DNA of 63,817 bases from Desulfovibrio piger (GTDB lineage Bacteria; Desulfobacterota; Desulfovibrionia; Desulfovibrionales; Desulfovibrionaceae): NCBI RefSeq assembly GCF_012843875.1, contig NZ_JABAFY010000012.1:1-63817 (forward strand), given 5' to 3'. The notes below the pieces were generated by a model that saw only the letters and a list, made by a program, of their open reading frames with translations, did no database searches and had not been told where the DNA came from. Shown here piece after piece: positions 59,393 to 63,817 of this stretch (positions within the stretch are counted from its first letter, which is position 1; each line of letters starts with the position of its first letter). The position numbers were made by a program, and so were the translations under genes.

Positions 59393-60154
59393 TCAATCCG
59401 TGATGGGGAGATGCCAGTGCGGCTCCCCGCCCAGCGGATGGACATGCTCATGGCTATGCCGGACGTCTGGCGCGCAGCTCAGCAGGCGTCCTTCCCGGAT
59501 CGTCCAGTACTCCCCGCAGACACGGGAAAGAAAATCCCAGTCATGGGAAATGACCATCCGGGCCGTGGGCAGGTCGCACAAAATGTCGATGAGCCGCTGC
59601 CGGGCCTCCTGGTCCAGATCATTGGTGGGCTCGTCCAGCAACAGGGCCTCCGGTTCCATGGCCAGTACCGTGGCCAGCGCCACCAGTCTCCTTTCCCCTC
59701 CCGACAGATGGTGCGTGAGGCGCTGCTCGAAACCGGCCAGGCCCAGACGCCGCAGTGTGGCCCGGGCCTGTTCCGCGGCTTCCGCCGCCGAAAGGCCCAG
59801 ATTGAGCGGCCCGAAGGCCACATCCTCCAGGACCGTGGGGAAAAAGAGCTGATCCTCGGCATGCTGGAGCACAAAGCCCACCTTGCAGCGCAGGGCATGG
59901 AAGTCCTTTTCATCATCCAGGGCCTTTCCGTGGAAGCGTACCAGCCCCTTGCCGGGACGCACCAGCCCGGTGATGCAGCGGAACAGGGTCGTTTTGCCGC
60001 TGCCGTTGGGCCCGTAAAGACCCGCCCGCTGACCGGCGGCCAGCGTGAATGAGACATCATGCAGGACAGGACGCTGCCCGCGCGTGCCCGAATAGGTCAC
60101 ATCCACCTTTTCCAGACTGAAAATACTTTCCTCAGCGTTTACCGATCGGCCCAC
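59393..60154 (-). CDS. nikO: nickel ECF transporter ATPase with His-rich tail
   Basis: 253 residues from a GTG at 60154 behind GGAGGGAG; a second GTG at 60181 adds nine residues. ABC motifs are complete: GPNGSGKTTL, LQHAEDQLF (the ECF ATPase Q-loop), LSGGERRLVALA and LLLDEPTNDLD. The C-terminal end carries HSHEHVHPLGGEPHWH, an uncommon His cluster that could bind Ni2+. It energises NikQ and NikM. It is last in the nik operon and overlaps the nikQ stop. Confidence 0.92.
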   Translation of the reverse strand: MGRSVNAEESIFSLEKVDVTYSGTRGQRPVLHDVSFTLAAGQRAGLYGPNGSGKTTLFRCITGLVRPGKGLVRFHGKALDDEKDFHALRCKVGFVLQHAEDQLFFPTVLEDVAFGPLNLGLSAAEAAEQARATLRRLGLAGFEQRLTHHLSGGERRLVALATVLAMEPEALLLDEPTNDLDQEARQRLIDILCDLPTARMVISHDWDFLSRVCGEYWTIREGRLLSCAPDVRHSHEHVHPLGGEPHWHLPITD

Positions 60155-60909
60155 AGGATGCTCCCTCCTGCTTCTGTCCACAGGATGCAGGCCAGACAGG
60201 ATGCCGTGGCCAGCGCAAAACAGATATCCACCGGACGCAGATAAAAGCTGTCCAGCGAATGAAAACGTCCCGAAAAACCGCGCAGGCGCATGGCTTCATG
60301 CGTACGTTGGGCACGCTCATGGCTGCGCACCAGCAGCAGCCCCAGCAAGGAGGCCACTGTCCGGTAGGTATGCAGGTCCGTACGCGGCCGGAACCCGCGC
60401 AGGCGGGCCGCCGTCACCAGATCCTCCCATTCCGCGGCCAGCAGATGGATATAGCGGCCGGTGAACAGGAACAGGAAGACGAGCTTGTCGGGACAGCCCA
60501 GACGCTCCAGGGCATGGCCCAGCGTCGCGGCGGGCAAGGTGGCCACCAGGGACAGGAAAACACAGGCAATGGCATTGGACTTGAGTGTCACCAGCAGGGA
60601 AAGGTACAGGCCTTCCCTGCTGACCTGGATGAAATGCCACTGCCAGACCACTGTCCCGGGCGTCGTCCAGGGCGTGACCAGCCACAGGAACAGGATGAAC
60701 ATGTTCACTGCCGCCAGGCGCCGCCACAGGGGCCGCAGGGGAGCCCGTGCCAGGCCCAGCAGGACGCAGCCCAGCCCCAGGCCCAGGCAGCAGGCCGTCA
60801 CCTGCCGCAGCAGGGCCAGGGCCACGGCCAGCAGCACGGCCAGCAGCACGCGCATGCGCGGATCGATCTGCCGGATGAAGGAATCCCGGACAAAAGGCTG
60901 GTCAAACAT
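60139..60909 (-). CDS. nikQ: nickel ECF transporter T component
   Basis: 256 residues, five to six helices. It opens FIRQIDPRMRVLLAVLLAVALAL, and the two T-component ATPase-coupling motifs are visible as ARLRGF and AMRLRGF (Ala-x2-Arg-Gly). FLFTGRYIHLLAAEWEDL is typical of CbiQ/NikQ. It joins the ATPase to the metal-binding S component. It sits between nikL and nikO with no room for separate promoters. Confidence 0.92.
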   Translation of the reverse strand: MFDQPFVRDSFIRQIDPRMRVLLAVLLAVALALLRQVTACCLGLGLGCVLLGLARAPLRPLWRRLAAVNMFILFLWLVTPWTTPGTVVWQWHFIQVSREGLYLSLLVTLKSNAIACVFLSLVATLPAATLGHALERLGCPDKLVFLFLFTGRYIHLLAAEWEDLVTAARLRGFRPRTDLHTYRTVASLLGLLLVRSHERAQRTHEAMRLRGFSGRFHSLDSFYLRPVDICFALATASCLACILWTEAGGSILWADR

Positions 60910-60918
60910 CGGATCATG

Positions 60919-61575
60919 CTAGGGCCGGCGCCGGGAAAAGTACAGTCCGATGCCCACCAGGCCCATGATCCAGCCCAGACCGCCCACGATGTCCCGCAGG
61001 CCGGGCTCCGCTTCGCTGCTGGCGGCAAGGGCACGCCGCACAGGGGCCAGATGCCGGTCCAGCGCCGCATCGACGATCGCTTCCACATCCTTGCGGCTCA
61101 GGGTCGCCGTCACGCCGGCCGGAGCAGCCGCTCCGCTCCCGCCATCCGCGGCCGGTCCGGTTGAAGGGGCCCCTGTCCCGTCTTCCGCCACCGGCACCGT
61201 CGTCCCCGTCCCGGCAGCAGGCAGCAGACTGGAAAATTCAGCAGCATCCATCTGCCACTCGTTCTGATGCCCTTCCCCGGCCAGGATGCGGATACGCAAT
61301 CCGTGCCCCTGGCGAACGACCGCGGGGACCGGGAAGGCGAACGCCCCTTGCCCGTCCGTCCTGCCCTGCAGCAGTTCCCTGCCGGTCTGCGCGTCAAAGA
61401 CGATGACCGTCCCCTGCCGTACCGGCGAATCCCGGCGGAAAGAGCATTCCACCCGCACGGTCTCCCCTTCCAGCCAGGCGAAGATATTGACCCGGTGCGC
61501 CTGCGCGGCCCCGGCAAACACGAGGAGCAGCATCAGGCACAGGCCCCCCGCACAGATCCTTGTAAGAGAGCTCAT
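60919..61575 (-). CDS. nikL: nickel transporter accessory subunit NikL-like
   Basis: 218 residues. A signal peptide (LCLMLLLVFAGAAQA) precedes AHRVNIFAWLEGETVRVECSF, a periplasmic beta domain with the His-containing start expected after cleavage, a Gly/Ala-rich linker, and a C-terminal helix (IVGGLGWIMGLVGIGLYFSRRRP). NikL proteins replace NikN in the NikKMLQO version of nickel ECF transporters. The start overlaps the nikM stop by 4 bases. Confidence 0.8.
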   Translation of the reverse strand: MSSLTRICAGGLCLMLLLVFAGAAQAHRVNIFAWLEGETVRVECSFRRDSPVRQGTVIVFDAQTGRELLQGRTDGQGAFAFPVPAVVRQGHGLRIRILAGEGHQNEWQMDAAEFSSLLPAAGTGTTVPVAEDGTGAPSTGPAADGGSGAAAPAGVTATLSRKDVEAIVDAALDRHLAPVRRALAASSEAEPGLRDIVGGLGWIMGLVGIGLYFSRRRP

Positions 61576-62210
61576 GCATCCTCCTGTCCGTTATCCGGCT
61601 GCACCGGGGCCATGCCCAGCAGCTCCGGGCGCACGCGCATGATGAAGGAGACCGTGAACATGGTGACCAGCCCCTCTGCCAGCATGACCGGCAGGTGCGC
61701 CAGCAGCAAAAGCTGTGCCGCCAGCCAAAAGCCCTCGTCCGTAAATGCCAGCGCCAGCGCCGTCAGCACGGCGGCCAGGGCCACCCCCAGGGCTCCGCCC
61801 ATAAAGGCGCCCGCGCGCACGCCTCCCATGCCGGGGCACAGACGGCAGACGGCCCGGAAGACATACCAGGAAGCCACAGCGGCAAAGCCCATGGTAAAGG
61901 TATTGACCCCCAGCACCGTGATGCCGCCGAACTGGAACAGCAGGGCCTGGAGCAGCAGGGCCACGAGGATGGACGGAAAGGCCGCCCAGCCCAGCAGGAC
62001 ACCCACGAGTCCGTTGAGCACCAGATGGGCACTGGCCAGGCCCACCGGCACATGGATGAGCGAAGCCACGAAAAAAGCAGCCGACAGGATCCCCACGGTC
62101 ACCAGACGGTCATACTCCAGCCTGCGCAGGCCCTGTGCCGTCCCCGCCAGGGCCAGGACAGCGCCGCCCCCCAGGACAGCCGGAGAAAGAACACCTTCCG
62201 CGATGTGCAT
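61572..62210 (-). CDS. nikM: nickel ECF transporter substrate-capture subunit
   Basis: 212 residues. The N-terminal MHIAEGVLSPAVL is the CbiM/NikM metal-binding start, where the amino group and His2 chelate the ion, so the start codon is certain. About seven helices follow, including the conserved HVPVGLASAHLVLNGLVGVLLGWAAFPSI and FQFGGITVLGVNTFTMGF. Ni versus Co cannot be read from this subunit alone; the NikK and NikL partners favour nickel. Confidence 0.93.
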   Translation of the reverse strand: MHIAEGVLSPAVLGGGAVLALAGTAQGLRRLEYDRLVTVGILSAAFFVASLIHVPVGLASAHLVLNGLVGVLLGWAAFPSILVALLLQALLFQFGGITVLGVNTFTMGFAAVASWYVFRAVCRLCPGMGGVRAGAFMGGALGVALAAVLTALALAFTDEGFWLAAQLLLLAHLPVMLAEGLVTMFTVSFIMRVRPELLGMAPVQPDNGQEDA

Positions 62211-62266
62211 CGTTTTTCCTTCACGGCAGCGGACAGACCCGCTGCCGTGCTAACATCAGTTTGCGC

Positions 62267-63037
62267 CTACTTTTTCAGCGGCGCCGTAAAATCCATCCAG
62301 ATCACCGCACCCAGCTCCACGTCTTTGGGCGAGCCCTGGTGATCCATTTTTTCCTCGGCTGTGTTCAGGGCGGCAAAGCCCCACCAGCCCGCCCAGGGGA
62401 CACTGTATGTGAAGACGCCCTCCTCGTCAGCCTTGATCACCTGGGTCGTGAAATAGGCATTGGGGACCGCATACGCGGCATCACGATTGTAGTATTCCAC
62501 TTCCACCACGGCACCGGGCACGGGCTTGCCGTCCAGCAGCACGCGCCCCTGGAAGACATTGCCGCTGTAATTGGCAAAAGGACGGGTCAGAGGAACGATC
62601 TCCGTCTTCAGCCCCAGAGGGACATCCCATCCTTCTTCCTCGCCGAAGGCCGCCACCACGGTCTTGGTATAGTGGATGATGAAGCAGTCTTCCGCAGGCT
62701 CAAAATAAGGGGCAGGCTCCATGGCGAACTGGTACACGCCGGGCCGCTTGATGCTATATCCCGCCCGCCAGGCCTGATGCCCGATGATGGAAACCGGCTT
62801 GAGCGAGGATGCAAGATCTTCCGTCTTGCCGTCCACCGTGACAGTCAGGGCCTTGGGACGCTGCATGTCCATGCCCTGCATCTCCATGGGATGCGAGAAC
62901 GAAACATCCAGCGTCAGGGATGCGTCCTTTTTTTCCATCACCGTCGAGGTGGACGGGATGATCATGCCAAAATGGGCCTCAGCCTGACCAGTGAGGCAGA
63001 TGAGCAGGGCAAATGCCGTGCACGCTGTCTTCCACAT
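62267..63037 (-). CDS. nikK: DUF4198 periplasmic metal-binding protein NikK-like
   Basis: 256 residues. A signal peptide ([21 protein letters not shown]) precedes [14 protein letters not shown], giving a His near the new N-terminus. The mature protein matches DUF4198: [57 protein letters not shown], then [15 protein letters not shown] and [11 protein letters not shown]. In other deltaproteobacteria NikK accompanies nikMLQO and is thought to bind nickel in the periplasm. It is first in the operon. Confidence 0.85.
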   Translation of the reverse strand: MWKTACTAFALLICLTGQAEAHFGMIIPSTSTVMEKKDASLTLDVSFSHPMEMQGMDMQRPKALTVTVDGKTEDLASSLKPVSIIGHQAWRAGYSIKRPGVYQFAMEPAPYFEPAEDCFIIHYTKTVVAAFGEEEGWDVPLGLKTEIVPLTRPFANYSGNVFQGRVLLDGKPVPGAVVEVEYYNRDAAYAVPNAYFTTQVIKADEEGVFTYSVPWAGWWGFAALNTAEEKMDHQGSPKDVELGAVIWMDFTAPLKK

Positions 63038-63065
63038 GCTGCTTTCTCCTTGGAGTTCGTGTACT

Positions 63066-63112
63066 GGGGGAGGATCCCCCGTCTGCTGTTGTCCAGGTGT
63101 CCACGAGTAACA
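63066..63112 (-). promoter_or_regulatory. nik operon leader: hairpin and possible NikR half-site
   Basis: GGGGG (63066-63070) and CCCCC (63076-63080) form a short hairpin. GTAACAC (63106-63112; GTGTTAC on the minus strand) matches one half of the GTGTTAC-spacer-GTAACAC sites described for deltaproteobacterial NikR. A second half-site at the right spacing is not clear, so this is weak. Confidence 0.3.
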
Positions 63113-63690
63113 CGATTTTCAAAAAAATAGCAACATAAAAAGTCAGCCATGCGACCGCGCAGTTTTTGCGACACGAGGTCCATCCGCTCAAACTGTTTCC
63201 CCTGTGCCGTGCTGATCCGCAGCCACCGTTGCAAAAGGCGAAGGTGTACCGACGGGCTGCCGCAGTCTTGCACTGTGGCGCAGGAAGCGGCGGATCAGGC
63301 CTGGAGGCGCCGCAACGTCTGCCTGCCCGCCGCCGCGCCATCCGCCCCCTGAGGCAACGACCGCCATGACCTGAGGGGTATGGAGGATGGGGGCAGGGAG
63401 AGCGGTCGCCCCGTGTCGGTGCCACCCGACACCCCAGCCCTCCTGTTTCCGCTCACCAGCCATCAGGACAGAGGCGGGAAAGCCGCGCTTTTCCCCCGCA
63501 AAACGGTGTGCATCCCCCCAGACGGGCATCAGCTCTCCTCTGCCCGCCGTGCTTTCCTTACATCTTTCCCCCACAGCCAAAGCTCCCCGGCCTGTACCGG
63601 GGACAACCAGGGACCCCACCGGCAAAATTGCGGAAGGGAAGTCCTGCCGCTGGGGGATCGGGCAGGCAGACGCGCCGTGCGGAGGCGCGC
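63113..63690. other. gene-free interval between nikK and the rRNA operon end
   Basis: I found no supported gene. A 7-base-pair hairpin GTGTCGG/CCGACAC (63413-63432) lies in the middle and has no T-run. Long open frames here lack ribosome sites and domains. Confidence 0.45.
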
Positions 63691-63694
63691 CATA

Positions 63695-63734
63695 CAAAAA
63701 AGACCCCCTCGCGCTATGAGCTGCAAGGGGGTCT
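63695..63734 (-). terminator. terminator of the rRNA operon
   Basis: AGACCCCCT and AGGGGGTCT (63701-63709 with 63726-63734) form the stem. On the minus strand six Ts follow directly, just after the 5S gene. Confidence 0.9.
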
Positions 63735-63742
63735 CGAACGAT

Positions 63743-63817
63743 CTTTGGCAGCGGCCTACTTTCCCACATGACGTTATGCAGTATCATCGGCGATGGAGAG
63801 CTTAACTTCCGAGTTCG
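63743..63817 (-). rRNA. rrf: 5S ribosomal RNA, 3' part (cut by the window edge)
   Basis: On the minus strand the sequence reads CGAACTCGGAAGTTAAGC, then CCATCGCCGATGATACTGC, GTGGGAAAGTAGG and CGCTGCCA. These are the conserved loop B/C, D/E and 3' elements of bacterial 5S rRNA. The 5' part lies beyond the right edge. The 3' end is placed within 2-3 bases. Confidence 0.95.

Noticed and set aside
63405-63440. T-box-like GGTGGCACCG in the gene-free region before the rRNA
   Set aside because: It has only a short hairpin, no specifier stem, no terminator pair and no downstream aminoacyl or amino-acid gene.
1-63817. CRISPR arrays, transposases, toxin-antitoxin pairs or prophage genes
   Set aside because: I looked for spaced direct repeats, DDE transposases with terminal repeats and small paired genes, and found none that could be supported.

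Overview
The window is GC-rich, densely coded DNA that looks like a Desulfovibrio-type sulfate reducer (Desulfovibrionaceae). This rests on gene content rather than any alignment: a DHH-CBS-nucleotidyltransferase protein, a NikKMLQO-type nickel ECF operon, a TRAP C4-dicarboxylate system, selU, a LapG-like protease, and a glycogen operon with a synthase-phosphorylase fusion. No intact mobile element, CRISPR array or prophage was seen. The right edge cuts into a 5S rRNA gene.

Layout. 1-3.1 kb: an AT-rich control region with a Cra/LacI-like operator, then a LapG-type periplasmic protease and a membrane sensor whose HD-GYP domain has lost its metal ligands; together they look like a LapG/LapD-style biofilm switch with an unusual receiver. 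3.2-12.5 kb: a glycogen operon (debranching enzyme, GT5/GT4 glycogen synthase, GH57 amylase, and a 1415-residue GT3 glycogen synthase fused to an alpha-glucan phosphorylase). 12.6-20.7 kb: an envelope glycan locus (GNAT/FemAB-like acyltransferase, ABC ATPase fused to a GT4 glycosyltransferase, FtsX/MacB permease, GT2, small secreted protein, GT4, divergent polysaccharide deacetylase). 20.8-28 kb: EamA exporters, uraA-upp, selU, a DSD1-type PLP enzyme and a TetR regulator. 28-32 kb: a YbhGSR-like efflux operon without an ATPase, under a CecR-like TetR regulator. 32.3-35.4 kb: glucokinase and yhdT-panF. 35.8-40 kb: a TRAP operon and a divergent DeoR/GlpR-type regulator sharing a control region. 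40-46.4 kb: NhaC-like antiporter, alpha/beta hydrolase, sugar acetyltransferase, LysE exporter with divergent LysR, EamA exporter. 46.5-47.8 kb: three tRNA genes (Arg-CCT, Arg-ACG, Pro-CGG) around largely gene-free DNA with a 26-bp hairpin. 48-50.3 kb: an APC permease and an acetamidase/formamidase. 50.3-59.1 kb: housekeeping genes (DUF1992, mutS, DUF1049, HIT, DHH-CBS-NTase, xerD, folK, TRASH-like). 59.4-63.1 kb: the nickel ECF operon nikK-M-L-Q-O. 63.7 kb to the end: the 3' part of a 5S rRNA and its terminator.

The two most interesting systems are the LapG plus degenerate HD-GYP pair, and the glycan locus in which a transporter ATPase and a glycosyltransferase are one polypeptide. All family assignments come from reading motifs in the translated sequence; no database search was possible.
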